From NCBI RefSeq assembly GCF_024972735.1, contig NZ_CP087723.1, forward strand, positions 558,001 to 622,000: 64,000 bases of DNA, written 5' to 3'. The translations under genes were made by a program, and so were the position numbers. Shown here piece by piece: positions 42,712 to 51,936 of this stretch (positions are counted from its first letter, which is position 1; every line of letters begins with the position of its first letter). This DNA is from Halalkaliarchaeum sp. AArc-CO. GTDB lineage: Archaea > Halobacteriota > Halobacteria > Halobacteriales > Haloferacaceae. The notes under the pieces are model-generated. The model was given only the letters and a program-made list of their open reading frames with translations, searched no databases and was not told the origin of the DNA.

Positions 42712-44549
42712 TCGGGCTCGAACTCGTTCCGGCGATCCCGGTCGCAATCGCCGCCCTGCTTGCACTCGTCCTCCCGGACCGGATCAGCTACACGTTTGCC
42801 GGCGTCGTCCTGGCGGGGATCTCGATCTGGACCCTCCTCGTCCCCGCCGGTACGGGCCCTGCGGTCGGATTTCTGGGGTTCGACGTGATCCTCGTCGAAG
42901 TCGATGAGATCACGCGGCTCGTCGGGGTCGTCTTCGCCGGGTTCGGAACCGCTGCAGTCGGATACGGTGCGATCACGGACGCCGACCGGCGGCATCTCGC
43001 CGTCGCTCTCGGTTACGCCGCGGCCGCGTTCCTCGCTGTTTTCGCGGGGGACTGGCTCGGGCTGTTGATCGGCTGGGAGATCATGGCGCTTTTGAGCACG
43101 CTTCTGGTGTGGCTTCACGGGAGGGACGCGATCCGTGCGGGCTACCGGTACGCGCTCTGGCACGGGCTCGGCGGCGGGCTCTTTGCCGCCGGGATCGCTG
43201 CTCACGCGATTGCAGGAGGCGGGACAACGGCTACCGCGCTCCAGTTCGACGGGACGGGGATCACTCCGGGGCTGCCGACGCTGCTGGTCGGGACGGCGGT
43301 CGCGATAAACGCGGGCGTGATCGGGTTGCACGCGTGGCTTCCGGACACCTATCCCCGACCGCACGTGATGGCTTCGGTGTTTCTCTGTGTGTACACGACG
43401 AAGACCGCCGTCTACGCCGCCTACCGGGTGTTTCCGGAGGGGAACTTCGTTCTCGCATATGTCGGGGGCGTGATGACGATCTACGGGGCAGGATACGCAC
43501 TGGCACAGAAAGACATGCGCCGACTGCTGTCGTATCACATTCAAGCGCAGGTGGGGTACATGCTCGCGGGGATCGGAATTGGATCTGCGCTCGGGATCGC
43601 CGGCGGATTTGCCCACCTGTTCAACAACGTCCTTTACAAGGGACTGCTGTTTATGATCGCCGGTGCGATCGTGGTCCGGACCGGACGGAACCGCCTCGAC
43701 GAGTTCGGGGCGCTTGGGACCGCCAGTCCCGTACTCCTTGTCGTGTTTCTGATCGCCGCACTCTCGATTTCGGCGGTGCCGGGGTTCAACGGATTCGTAA
43801 GCAAGGGGATGGTGATCGACGCGAGCGTGGCGGCGAACCGGCCCGTGCTGCGGTGGCTGTTGATCGCCGGCGGGGTGGGGACGGTGATGTCGTTCGCCAA
43901 ATTCGGCTATTACGCGTTCTTCGAAGGGGAGCCCGTATCGGTGCCGAAGACGGTCCGCGGGGAGTGGATCGTTTACGGCGGGATCGCAGCGGCGTGTGTC
44001 GTTTTCGGGCTCGCTTACGAACTTCTCTTCGGGCTCCTTCCGGCGAGGGACGCCTGGGGGACAGATCCGTATTCGACGTCACACCTCCTCGAGGGTGTCG
44101 CCATCGTCGCGACCGGCCTCGTCGGGTTCGTCCTCTCGAAGAAAATCCTCGATCGACTCCATGGCGGCGTCGACGTCGATCGAGTCGTAGATCCGCTGGC
44201 CTTTCGGGGGACGCGAGCGGTCTCACGTGCGATTGCGAGCGTCGCCGCAGGGGCCAACAGAACGACGGCCGACGCCGGCTGGTGGATTCTCGGGACGGTC
44301 CGCGATCGTGGAGGGCGGACGATCGGCGACGAGACCGCCGACACGGTGATTTACGCTGCGATCGACGTCGTTCGGGCTCCCCGGAATCGGATCGTTTCTG
44401 CCCTTTCACCGCGTCTCCTCGAGCGATATCACCGTCACCAGCAACGAACCCCATTCAGCGAAACGGGATTCAAACTGAGCGTGGAGACCAGTGTCCTCGT
44501 TCTCGCTTTCGTCCTCGCGCTGGTCATCGCACTTGCGCTGTACTTTTGA
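42708..44549 (+). CDS. Antiporter-like (MnhA/NuoL-type) subunit 2, TM7 Lys replaced by Asn
   Basis: This 613-residue paralogue of subunit 1 of the A type (37942-39768) begins MIGLELVPAIPVAIAALLAL and keeps Glu124 (LIGWEIMALLS) and TM8 Lys232 (YTTKTAVYA). The TM7 position is Asn201. Long stretches are almost the same at DNA level as 37942-39768, for example a 53-base identity near 38311-38365 and 43039-43093. Final gene of the operon. Whether it pumps ions is doubtful without the TM7 Lys; it may act structurally or with altered coupling. Confidence 0.88.
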   Translation: MIGLELVPAIPVAIAALLALVLPDRISYTFAGVVLAGISIWTLLVPAGTGPAVGFLGFDVILVEVDEITRLVGVVFAGFGTAAVGYGAITDADRRHLAVALGYAAAAFLAVFAGDWLGLLIGWEIMALLSTLLVWLHGRDAIRAGYRYALWHGLGGGLFAAGIAAHAIAGGGTTATALQFDGTGITPGLPTLLVGTAVAINAGVIGLHAWLPDTYPRPHVMASVFLCVYTTKTAVYAAYRVFPEGNFVLAYVGGVMTIYGAGYALAQKDMRRLLSYHIQAQVGYMLAGIGIGSALGIAGGFAHLFNNVLYKGLLFMIAGAIVVRTGRNRLDEFGALGTASPVLLVVFLIAALSISAVPGFNGFVSKGMVIDASVAANRPVLRWLLIAGGVGTVMSFAKFGYYAFFEGEPVSVPKTVRGEWIVYGGIAAACVVFGLAYELLFGLLPARDAWGTDPYSTSHLLEGVAIVATGLVGFVLSKKILDRLHGGVDVDRVVDPLAFRGTRAVSRAIASVAAGANRTTADAGWWILGTVRDRGGRTIGDETADTVIYAAIDVVRAPRNRIVSALSPRLLERYHRHQQRTPFSETGFKLSVETSVLVLAFVLALVIALALYF

Positions 44550-44648
44550 ATGTCTCCCTAGTCGACTGCCGGGGATCCGTGCCAAGGTGCAACCCGGTCG
44601 TCAACGAGCCGGGCATACGCTGAAGCCGATCGAACCTAATGTGAACAC

Positions 44649-45155
44649 ATGACGCACGAACTCCGGTTCTTCGAGCGGATTCGACAGCACGTCGCCTCGC
44701 TGTTGCACGCCCCGATTTCGATTCTGGGGCTGTACGCAGAGCGGACGACGCCCCACGACCAGTACGCGCTCACGATTCGACAGCCTTACGAACTGTTCGA
44801 GGCTGAACTCCATCGACTGGGGTTTATCAGGAACCTCGTCTCCTCGCTCAAGCGACGGGAGTATGCCGCCCCCGCGGAGGTGACCGTCGCCAGCTGGGTG
44901 TGCTATCCCCGGGGAGCATTGCGGAGCCACTATCAGCTCCATCTCGGGCTTTATGTCGGCCCGGACGAGGAGTCGACCGACGTGTATGCCCACTGGGAGC
45001 CCTCCTGGATCCGGCATCCGATCCGACACTACCGTGCCCGGGAGGTCGACGCCGAAACGGGGGTACAGAAGATCAGGGACCTGCTGTCCGAGGCGGGGGT
45101 GGAGTACGTCGTGAAACCGGTCGAGGACCGCTATCCCCCCGCAGAGACGGCGTAG
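44649..45155 (+). CDS. Conserved haloarchaeal protein of unknown function
   Basis: This 168-residue soluble protein begins MTHELRFFERIRQHVASLLH. It has no obvious motif; a stretch of aromatic residues, HWEPSWIRHPIRHYRAREVD, lies near the end. Promoter-like cgaacctaatgtg precedes the ATG at 44649. It follows the mnh operon after 100 bases. No function or family recognised. Confidence 0.6.
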   Translation: MTHELRFFERIRQHVASLLHAPISILGLYAERTTPHDQYALTIRQPYELFEAELHRLGFIRNLVSSLKRREYAAPAEVTVASWVCYPRGALRSHYQLHLGLYVGPDEESTDVYAHWEPSWIRHPIRHYRAREVDAETGVQKIRDLLSEAGVEYVVKPVEDRYPPAETA

Positions 45156-45234
45156 CACAGTCGGTTTCGGGGGAGGTGGTCCCTCGGAGCCGAGACGGGC
45201 GGGTATTTATCCCGGGCGATGGAACGGGCGAACG

Positions 45235-46035
45235 ATGCCACTGTTCGGCGAGCTGGCGATCGTTTTCGTCGCGGGGCTCCTCACCGGGCTCGCGACGGGA
45301 CTCGGTGTGCTCCCATTTTTCCTCACCGAGCAGATCACCGGACGGTGGCTGGTCGCCCTGTGGGGGATTGCCGCCGGCGTGTTGTTGTCGGCGGCGTCGG
45401 TCGGGCTGCTGATCGAGGGTGCCACAGACGGAGAGTTTGCCCACGTTGCGGCAGGCTGTCTCGCCGGTATCGGATTCGTCTACGGCGTCGATCGATTGCT
45501 CGCCGACTACGACCTGGTTACGGGTACCGACATCTCCCCCGACCGACGGACGATTATCCTGGTGGTCGGCGTGCTCACGCTTCACAGCCTGCCCGAAGGG
45601 GTTGCTGTCGGCGTCGCGTTCGCGGACGTCGATCCAGACGTCGCTTTCACCATCGGCGAGTTCGGGGTGTCGACGCTCGCGGTTTCGATGCTGGTTGCGA
45701 TCTCGATCATCAACGTACCGGAGGGGCTGGCGATCGCAATTCCACTCGTCGCGTCGGGGATGGGACGGTGGCGGGTCGTCGGCTGGGCGGTGTTTTCCGG
45801 ACTCCCACAGCCGATCGGGGCGGTCGGCGCGTACGTGTTGACCGCGAGCCTTCAGCAACTGCTTCCCGTGAGCTTCGGTTTCGCCGCCGGGGCGCTGCTG
45901 TATCTCGTCGTTGCCGAGTTCCTTCCCGCGGGAGTTAGCGCCGGCGAGGCGCTACCCGGTGGCGGCCGCACTGAACTCGCCGTCGGAACCGTCGTCGGGT
46001 TTTTGGGGATGTTGGGGCTGTTGACGCTGCTTTGA
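45235..46035 (+). CDS. ZIP family metal transporter
   Basis: This 266-residue membrane protein has about eight helices. Family metal-binding motifs are TLHSLPEGVAVGVAF (helix IV) and IINVPEGLAIAIPLV (helix V), with His/Glu pairs, the ZIP core for Zn/Mn/Fe uptake or efflux. Ordinary length. Start is ATG 45235. It stands alone in the same direction as the gene before. Metal preference unknown. Confidence 0.88.
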   Translation: MPLFGELAIVFVAGLLTGLATGLGVLPFFLTEQITGRWLVALWGIAAGVLLSAASVGLLIEGATDGEFAHVAAGCLAGIGFVYGVDRLLADYDLVTGTDISPDRRTIILVVGVLTLHSLPEGVAVGVAFADVDPDVAFTIGEFGVSTLAVSMLVAISIINVPEGLAIAIPLVASGMGRWRVVGWAVFSGLPQPIGAVGAYVLTASLQQLLPVSFGFAAGALLYLVVAEFLPAGVSAGEALPGGGRTELAVGTVVGFLGMLGLLTLL

Positions 46036-46110
46036 CGGCAGTCTGCTGTCAGTATCGGGAAAAAACGAGACGACGATCCGAAAAACCCGGGATCGTCGGT
46101 CGTCAGCCGA

Positions 46111-47454
46111 TCACAGCAGGTCGATCGCCTCGATCGTCTCGGGGAGTGTTTCGATCAGCCCCTGCACGCTGAGAACCAGCGTGATGCCGATGACGACCAG
46201 GATAATCGTCCGGACGTGCCACAGCCACGCGCCAGGCAGCCAGTCTGCCGAGACGCCCTTGCTCACCTCGTCGAGCGCCTCGTCGTAGAACCAGCCCACG
46301 AACAGTACGAGCAGGAACACCGTAAGCGGGAGGAACAGCTCCGCAGTCACCTGGTCGTACAGCTCCAGGACGGCCAAATCCAGTGCCGTCGGGATTCCTA
46401 GCACGAAGATTCCGCCGGCGACGATCCCCGTGGCGACGGGCCGGTCGAGTCCGAACCGGTCGATGAGGAACGAGACGGTCACTTCGGTGAGGCTGATCGC
46501 CGACGACAGCGCCGCCACGAGCACCGTACCGAAGAACAGCACGCCGATGATCCGGCTGCCGGGCAATCCAGCTATGGCGCCCCCGACGCCGATGAACAGC
46601 TCGCCCGCCCCGCCGGCGCCGGGCTCGACGCCGATAGTGAACAGCACGGGGAAGATCATCAGGCCGGCCATGATCGCGATCGCGGTGTCCAGGCCGACGA
46701 TCCAGGCGCCGTCACCCACGAGACTCCGGTCGTCGTCGATGTAGGAGGCGTAGGTGATCATGATCCCCATCCCCAACGAGAGGGTGAAGAACGCCTGTCC
46801 CGCCGCCGCCGGCAGGATCGACGTCCAGTTGGCCGCGACCGCTCCCGGCTCCGGCGAGAGGTAGTAGGCGTACCCCTGTACGGCGCCGTCGAGCGTGAAC
46901 CCGTAGACGATCAGCACGATCATCAGGGCAACCAACGCCGGAACAAGCGCCTTCACCGCCATCTCGATCCCGCGCTGGATCCCGAGGCCCACGATGATCG
47001 CAGTGATGCCCATGAACAGGAGGTGGAACAACAGCGCGTCGGTTCCTGCGGCAATATCCACGAAGTACTCGGCCGGTTCGGCGAAGTACGCCCCCGTCGC
47101 GCTCGCCAGCGTGTATCGGGTCACCCACCCGGCGACCACCGAGTAGAAGGACATGATGATGAATCCACCCATCACGCCCAATACGCCGGCGGCTGTCCAC
47201 GCCCGATAGCCCAGTCGATCGAACGCGTCGATCGGGTTCCGTTCGGACCGGCGACCGATCACGAACTCGACGAGGATCGCCGGCAGGCCGATGAGGAGGA
47301 TAAATGCGAGGTACACCACGAGGAAGGCGGCACCGCCCTCCTGTCCGACCTGGAACGGGAACCGCCAGATGTTTCCGAGTCCCACGGCGCTGCCGACCGC
47401 CGCGAGGATGAACCCGATACGCGTCGCCCATTGTTCTCTGTCAGTGGATGACAT
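46111..47454 (-). CDS. Sodium-dependent transporter of the NSS (SNF) family
   Basis: This 447-residue protein has the LeuT fold: ATRIGFILAAVGSAVGLGNIWRFPF (TM1 with the unwound GLGNIWRFP), LLIGLPAILVEFVIGRRS, and LGMGIMITYASYIDDDRS in TM6/7. It carries 11-12 helices and takes up amino acids or similar solutes with Na+. The start is ATG 47454; a GTG/ATG 21 bases upstream is open too. A TATA-like TTTTTTAATG at about 47480-47490 (minus strand) supports the shorter start. It is divergent from the lipoprotein gene's 3' end. Confidence 0.9.
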   Translation of the reverse strand: MSSTDREQWATRIGFILAAVGSAVGLGNIWRFPFQVGQEGGAAFLVVYLAFILLIGLPAILVEFVIGRRSERNPIDAFDRLGYRAWTAAGVLGVMGGFIIMSFYSVVAGWVTRYTLASATGAYFAEPAEYFVDIAAGTDALLFHLLFMGITAIIVGLGIQRGIEMAVKALVPALVALMIVLIVYGFTLDGAVQGYAYYLSPEPGAVAANWTSILPAAAGQAFFTLSLGMGIMITYASYIDDDRSLVGDGAWIVGLDTAIAIMAGLMIFPVLFTIGVEPGAGGAGELFIGVGGAIAGLPGSRIIGVLFFGTVLVAALSSAISLTEVTVSFLIDRFGLDRPVATGIVAGGIFVLGIPTALDLAVLELYDQVTAELFLPLTVFLLVLFVGWFYDEALDEVSKGVSADWLPGAWLWHVRTIILVVIGITLVLSVQGLIETLPETIEAIDLL

Positions 47455-47573
47455 CCCAAGGTGTCTGTGCATCACTGTTCATTAAAAAACCACTGCATGA
47501 TCTCGCCCGGAGAAGCGGCCTCTGGTGTGGATCGAGCAGGATCTCCCTCAGTATATAGGGCCGTTCGACGTGG

Positions 47574-47629
47574 ACGTCATCCGGGCCCGACGACCGTAAA
47601 CACGTCATCCGGGCCCGACGACCGTAAAC
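47574..47629. repeat. 28-bp tandem duplication over the lipoprotein stop codon
   Basis: The unit at 47574-47601 is repeated exactly at 47602-47629. The second copy holds the last codons and TGA of the lipoprotein gene (minus strand); the first copy is downstream. It looks like a recent slippage duplication. Confidence 0.9.
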
Positions 47630-48225
47630 TCCTCTGCGAGCGCTCCCTCGGGGATGCCCCAGTAGACGAACCTGTACGATCCAGTCCCGAGGGACGGACA
47701 GACTGACAACGACGTGGAGGCTCCAGATTCGTCGACGTCGACGAGATCGGGCTCCTCGAGGGTTAGATCCCAGACGAACCCCTCGCTGGGACCGTGGACG
47801 GTTCCCGACTCGCCGCGTTCTCCGTCGAGCCATTTGTCGACGGATTCGTCGGTCGTCCCCCGGACGTCCTGCCAGCCGGCCTCGGTGGCCCGCTGGAGGC
47901 TGAACGCCGTTCTCGGGCCGGTCTCCCGGGGTTCGTCCGTCCGGTTTCGGAGGGCGACTCGGACCGTGCTCCCGTAGGCGATCGTCCGCCCGTCCAGCGC
48001 CAGTTCGAACAGTGGCTCGCCGTCCCCAACGAACGTCGTGTACGACACCTCGTCCTCCTCGAACGGCGGTTCGAGGCGGCGAAAGCCTTCGTCCTCGCAG
48101 ACCAGATCCGCCGGCGTTCCCTCGGGCCCTTCAGGCTCCCTCCCGGCGCCTCCGAGACAGCCTGCCGATCCGACTGCAGTTGCTGCACCGAGGGCCGAAA
48201 GCACTCCCCGTCGGGTGACTCGCAT
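47605..48225 (-). CDS. Tat-exported lipoprotein, unknown function
   Basis: This 206-residue protein begins MRVTRRGVLSALGAATAVGS then AGCLGGAG, a twin-arginine signal with lipobox (SAGC), so it is a lipid-anchored exported protein. The mature part (about 40-206) looks like a beta-sandwich: SYTTFVGDGEPLFELALDG, TVRVALRNRTDEP. It has a Cys pair (VCEDEGF, LSVCPSLG). No enzyme motif. The stop lies in a 28-bp tandem repeat. Confidence 0.8.
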   Translation of the reverse strand: MRVTRRGVLSALGAATAVGSAGCLGGAGREPEGPEGTPADLVCEDEGFRRLEPPFEEDEVSYTTFVGDGEPLFELALDGRTIAYGSTVRVALRNRTDEPRETGPRTAFSLQRATEAGWQDVRGTTDESVDKWLDGERGESGTVHGPSEGFVWDLTLEEPDLVDVDESGASTSLSVCPSLGTGSYRFVYWGIPEGALAEEFTVVGPG

Positions 48226-48312
48226 GCAGCAGCCGAAGGACCGCAGCTAAAAGAGCCTGTTCGAACGCGCCGAGATCGTCTGTCTAGCTGCCGGGATCGG
48301 CTGTCGTGGACG

Positions 48313-49392
48313 CTAGAATCCGTCCTCGAAGACGAACGTCCCGTCCCGCTGGATCGTTTCCCCGTCGACTTCGATGGTCGAGTCTTCGCTCATGTCGACG
48401 ATCATGTCGACGTGTTCGGCCGACTCGTTGCGCTCGTTTCCGTCACCGACCGTGTCGGGGTAGGCCGATCCGACGGCCATGTGAACGGTGTCGCCCATCT
48501 TCTCGTCGAACAGCATGTTGTAGGTGAACCGATCGATCGCCCGGTTCATCCCGATACCGAGTTCACCGACGTAGCGGGACCCCTCGTCGGTGTCGAGGAT
48601 GCTCTCGAGCAGGTCTTCGTTGCGACCGGCGCTGTGGCTCACGACGCTCCCGTCCTCGAACCGCAGCCGGACGTCCTCGATCTCCCTGCCGTATCGATAC
48701 AGCGGCATGTCGAAGTGAACGGTTCCCTCGAGGCTCTCCCGGACCGGGGCGGTGAACACCTCTCCGCCCGGCAGGTTCGCCTCCCCGTAGTCGTTGAGCG
48801 CGGTGTTTCCCGCGATCGACATCGTGAGGTCGGTTTCCTCGCCCGACTGAATCCGCACCTGTTCGCCCTCGTCGAGGATCTCCTCGAGGTTCGCCTGTCG
48901 CTCCCGCTGGGCGTCCCAGTCCAGCGAGACGGCGTCCCACACGAAGTTCTCGTAGGCCTCGGTACTCATGCCGGCCAGCTGGGCGTGACCGGAGGTCGGG
49001 TACTGTGTGAGACACCAGGTCTTCGAGAGGCGCTCTGTTTTGACCGGCTCCATCGCCCGGTTGTAGTCGGCCGTCGTCTCCGGGTCGACGTCGCTTTTTT
49101 CGGTGACGTTCTTCCCGCCGCGGGCGATGACGAAGACGTCGGTCTCCTCGTACAGTGCGAGCCGATGCTCGGGGAGTTCGAAGTCGTCGCTCGATCGCTG
49201 AAACGCGCGGTCTGCGCGCTCGGAGTGGCTGAGATACACAGGGTTCGCTCCGCGATCGCCACACAGTTCGTGCAACGCGACGGCGAGGTCCTCGGCCTCC
49301 GGCGGCATCTGAATGACGACGTCGTCGCCGGCCCCAATGCCGGTCGAGTGATCGACGATGATCTCGGCGTGTTCGCGAACGCGCGGGTCCAT
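48313..49392 (-). CDS. M29-family aminopeptidase
   Basis: This 359-residue metallopeptidase of the thermophilic aminopeptidase (M29) type has EANLPGGEVFTAPV (metal Glu), TVHFDMPLYRYG, GELGIGMNRAIDRFT and a C-terminal AYPDTVGDGNERNESAEHVD with HVDMIVDM, the usual metal-binding layout. It begins MDPRVREHAEIIVDHSTGIG. Start at ATG 49392; upstream in-frame residues are not part of it. Role: removal of N-terminal residues from peptides in the cytoplasm. It is divergent from the SWIM gene. Confidence 0.88.
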   Translation of the reverse strand: MDPRVREHAEIIVDHSTGIGAGDDVVIQMPPEAEDLAVALHELCGDRGANPVYLSHSERADRAFQRSSDDFELPEHRLALYEETDVFVIARGGKNVTEKSDVDPETTADYNRAMEPVKTERLSKTWCLTQYPTSGHAQLAGMSTEAYENFVWDAVSLDWDAQRERQANLEEILDEGEQVRIQSGEETDLTMSIAGNTALNDYGEANLPGGEVFTAPVRESLEGTVHFDMPLYRYGREIEDVRLRFEDGSVVSHSAGRNEDLLESILDTDEGSRYVGELGIGMNRAIDRFTYNMLFDEKMGDTVHMAVGSAYPDTVGDGNERNESAEHVDMIVDMSEDSTIEVDGETIQRDGTFVFEDGF

Positions 49393-49508
49393 ACGCCTTC
49401 GGTTCGGCGGCGGGGACATACGCCTTGCGAAACGGGTCACTGCGGGTCGGTAGTTGTCGGAGTGCTCGCACCGACGCCGTTTTGAGGGGTAACTGTGAAA
49501 TACCAGGC

Positions 49509-49856
49509 GTGAGCGAGGGGGACGACTGGCGAACGGCACTCTCTGAGGCGGGTGAACTCACCCCCGAGATAGCCGACGCTATCGTCTCTGCACACGGCGA
49601 TCGCGGCCAGCGGGCGATATCCGCCGTCGGGGAGGGGCGAGTGAAGCAGTACCGGGATTTCACCGTCGTCGTCGGTCTCTCCGAGGAGTACATCGTCGAA
49701 AACGGGGACTGCCACTGCAAGGACAGCGAGTACAACCTCGACTCGACGGACCCGGAACAGCGGTGCTGGCACGCGCTGGCGGTCGACGTCGCGGAGGCGC
49801 TCGACGCCGTCGACTACCACGATATGTGGTACTCGGAAGTACGGGAGTTCCTGTAG
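49509..49856 (+). CDS. SWIM zinc-finger protein
   Basis: This 115-residue protein starts at GTG 49509 (MSEGDDWRTALSEAG). The motif CHCKDSEYNLDSTDPEQRCW then HAL is CxC...CxH, a SWIM zinc finger. Small SWIM proteins in haloarchaea are common and may bind DNA or proteins. Divergent from the M29 gene, sharing a 116-base promoter region. Partner unknown. Confidence 0.82.
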   Translation: MSEGDDWRTALSEAGELTPEIADAIVSAHGDRGQRAISAVGEGRVKQYRDFTVVVGLSEEYIVENGDCHCKDSEYNLDSTDPEQRCWHALAVDVAEALDAVDYHDMWYSEVREFL

Positions 49857-49914
49857 TTGAGCGAGGCTCGGTGCGGCGAACCTCCCCGAGATCACTCCGA
49901 AGAGAGTCCGGAGA

Positions 49915-51201
49915 TCACTCCCGGAAGTACTCCGGATCCTCGAACGGCTCTTCTTCGCCTTCCACCGCCAGGACGTCGAGTGCAGTCACCGTCGCTTCGA
50001 CGCCCAGCAACCCTGCAAGGCTCGGTTCCGTCCGCCCTTCGTCTCCGGAGATCAGCTCCTTTATGTACAGACCACCCTCACCGTCGATCTCGACGGTCGC
50101 CCGTCGCGGTCCATCCAGCGTGGCCTCGATGTCGTACACCGTTCGCTCCCGGGTCTTGCTCGCGCGCCGGTGGTCCACGCGGTTGGGAGTGTACTGCTCG
50201 ACGGTCACACCCTCGAGCGACTCGACTGCCTCCGAGAGCATCTCCTCGTCGACGTCCTCGTCGAACGTCACCGTCGCGCGGTAGCGCTTCGAGGCTGGCA
50301 GCCGTTTGACGCGCTCGACCATCTCGTAGGTCGCCAGCCGGAGCCCCTCGACTTCGATAGCTCCGTCGGCGAACGCGTTGACGTCCTCCTCCAGCCGCTC
50401 GACGTCGACGCGCCGTCGCGTCGGCTCCGAGACCTCGATCACGAACGGTCGCCCCGTCCCGAGCATCTTCGCGTCGACGTCCTCGCGCCCTGCGCCGTGA
50501 AAGGTCGCGTCTGTGCCGTCCATCACGTCCCTGACGATCGGGGCGGTGAGCTCCTCGACGCTTCTGTCGTACAGGTAGCCGGTCCCGCCGCAGTGGTCAC
50601 ACTCCAGTTTCCCCTGGCGCCCCGATCCGTGACACTCCCTGCAGGGCCACTCTGTCTGCGGGATGTCCCGCTCTATTTTCCGGTATCGCCCGTAGACGAA
50701 CGCGCTGTTTATCTGACGCTCGACTCGGTCGTCGGCGACGTCGATGGTGAACTGGACGTCCGGCCGCTCGAAGGACACTTCCGTGTCGGTCAGTCGGCCG
50801 ACCCGCTTTCCGACTTCCCTGTTTACCTCCGACTTGAGCGGTTCGCCGGCGTCGTCCTCGAGGCCGGCATCCTCCCTGAGAAGCTGTTCGTTCTCCGCGA
50901 GCAGCGGCGGGACGCGGGTTCCGACCTGATACGTCTCGAACTCGACGTCTTCGATCGTCTCGACGCAGCGACGTGCCCACTCGTCGAACCGTCCGCACAG
51001 CCCTTCACACACCCAGCAATCGTCGGGTTCGACGTCGTCTGGCTCCTCGTCGGAACGCAGCGCGAGCGCGACCCGGAGCGATCGGCCCCGCTGTTCGTTC
51101 GTGAGGCCGTAGCTTCGGTCCGCAAACGGGCGTCCGAGACACGCGTCGCACACGGGTCCTCCTGCCGTGATCCGGGCAGCGACGTCGAGTAAGTCGTCCA
51201 T
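49915..51201 (-). CDS. pus10: tRNA pseudouridine synthase Pus10
   Basis: This 428-residue enzyme makes pseudouridine at positions 54/55 of the T-loop in archaeal tRNA. An N-terminal zinc domain has CDACLGRPF and CWVCEGLC. Catalytic-domain motifs are GRYRKIERDIPQTEWPC and AGREDVDAKMLGTGRPF (catalytic Asp region), and a zinc-binding insert CRECHGSG...CDHCGGTG. Start at ATG 51201 (MDDLLDVAARITAGG). The 5' upstream run to 51462 is not coding. It converges with the SWIM gene. Confidence 0.93.
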   Translation of the reverse strand: MDDLLDVAARITAGGPVCDACLGRPFADRSYGLTNEQRGRSLRVALALRSDEEPDDVEPDDCWVCEGLCGRFDEWARRCVETIEDVEFETYQVGTRVPPLLAENEQLLREDAGLEDDAGEPLKSEVNREVGKRVGRLTDTEVSFERPDVQFTIDVADDRVERQINSAFVYGRYRKIERDIPQTEWPCRECHGSGRQGKLECDHCGGTGYLYDRSVEELTAPIVRDVMDGTDATFHGAGREDVDAKMLGTGRPFVIEVSEPTRRRVDVERLEEDVNAFADGAIEVEGLRLATYEMVERVKRLPASKRYRATVTFDEDVDEEMLSEAVESLEGVTVEQYTPNRVDHRRASKTRERTVYDIEATLDGPRRATVEIDGEGGLYIKELISGDEGRTEPSLAGLLGVEATVTALDVLAVEGEEEPFEDPEYFRE

Positions 51202-51307
51202 ACAGTGAATCACAGTCGTGGCGGTAAACCGTCTTGTGGTTCCGTTTTCGCCCCGGAGCCGTCGTTCGTCCGGTGGACGGTCGACGCCGGTCGGGTTCCG
51301 TCCCCTC

Positions 51308-51499
51308 TCAGGCAACGGCCCGGTGTGCGACGGCGCCGACCGCCATCGCGCCGAGGTAGCCGACGACCGCGGGGAACGCGGCGGCGACGACCGCGACGGC
51401 CAGCGCCGCAAAGAAGCCGGCCACGAGCGCGGGGTTCTGTGACGCGTTCGCGGGGCGTGCACTGTGCTGTTCGTAGGGCGATTGGTTGGGGTCTAACAT
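51308..51499 (-). CDS. Small membrane protein, two helices
   Basis: This 63-residue protein (MLDPNQSPYEQHSARPANAS...) has a polar N-terminus and two hydrophobic stretches (25-45 and 46-60). No family recognised. It has a plausible ATG at 51499. It lies between pus10 and the next minus-strand gene. Confidence 0.55.
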   Translation of the reverse strand: MLDPNQSPYEQHSARPANASQNPALVAGFFAALAVAVVAAAFPAVVGYLGAMAVGAVAHRAVA

Positions 51500-51609
51500 T
51501 GTCGTCTCCTGTCTTGTCGCAGTGCGTTTCGCACCCGGGAGACCCTGGAGGGCGTGTCGAGGTGCGATCGATTCGGCGTCAGCGGGGACCGTCTCGTTCG
51601 TCGGCGGAG

Positions 51610-51936
51610 TCAGCGGGGGCCATCCTCGGGGGAAGCCGGCGAGACGCCGACGAGTTCCGCGAGTTCACCGCGCAGGGCATCCGGCGAAGCCGAGGTTCGG
51701 AACTGTGCGGTCGCGTCCACGCTGAGATCGTTGAGACGCGGCCGGAGTTCGTGTACCTCGAATCCGACGAGCCGGTCGACCGCCGACGGCCTGGCGAGTT
51801 TTGTCTCGACCCCCTCCCGGAGGTCGCCACCGCAGTCGCGAGGAACCTCCACGCGAACGCGAACTTCGATCCGGGCCTGATCGTCGGCCTCGTGGCTGTC
51901 GGGGACTGTCCGCCTGTCGTGTCGTGCTGCTGCCAT
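51610..51936 (-). CDS. Small hypothetical protein (108 aa)
   Basis: This frame begins MAAARHDRRTVPDSHEADDQ and continues with alternating strands and charged residues (ARIEVRVRVEVPRDCGGDLR). It looks like a real halophilic protein from the acidic, regular pattern, and overlaps only weak open frames on the other strand. I do not recognise the family. Its start at 51936 has no clear promoter. Confidence 0.5.
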   Translation of the reverse strand: MAAARHDRRTVPDSHEADDQARIEVRVRVEVPRDCGGDLREGVETKLARPSAVDRLVGFEVHELRPRLNDLSVDATAQFRTSASPDALRGELAELVGVSPASPEDGPR

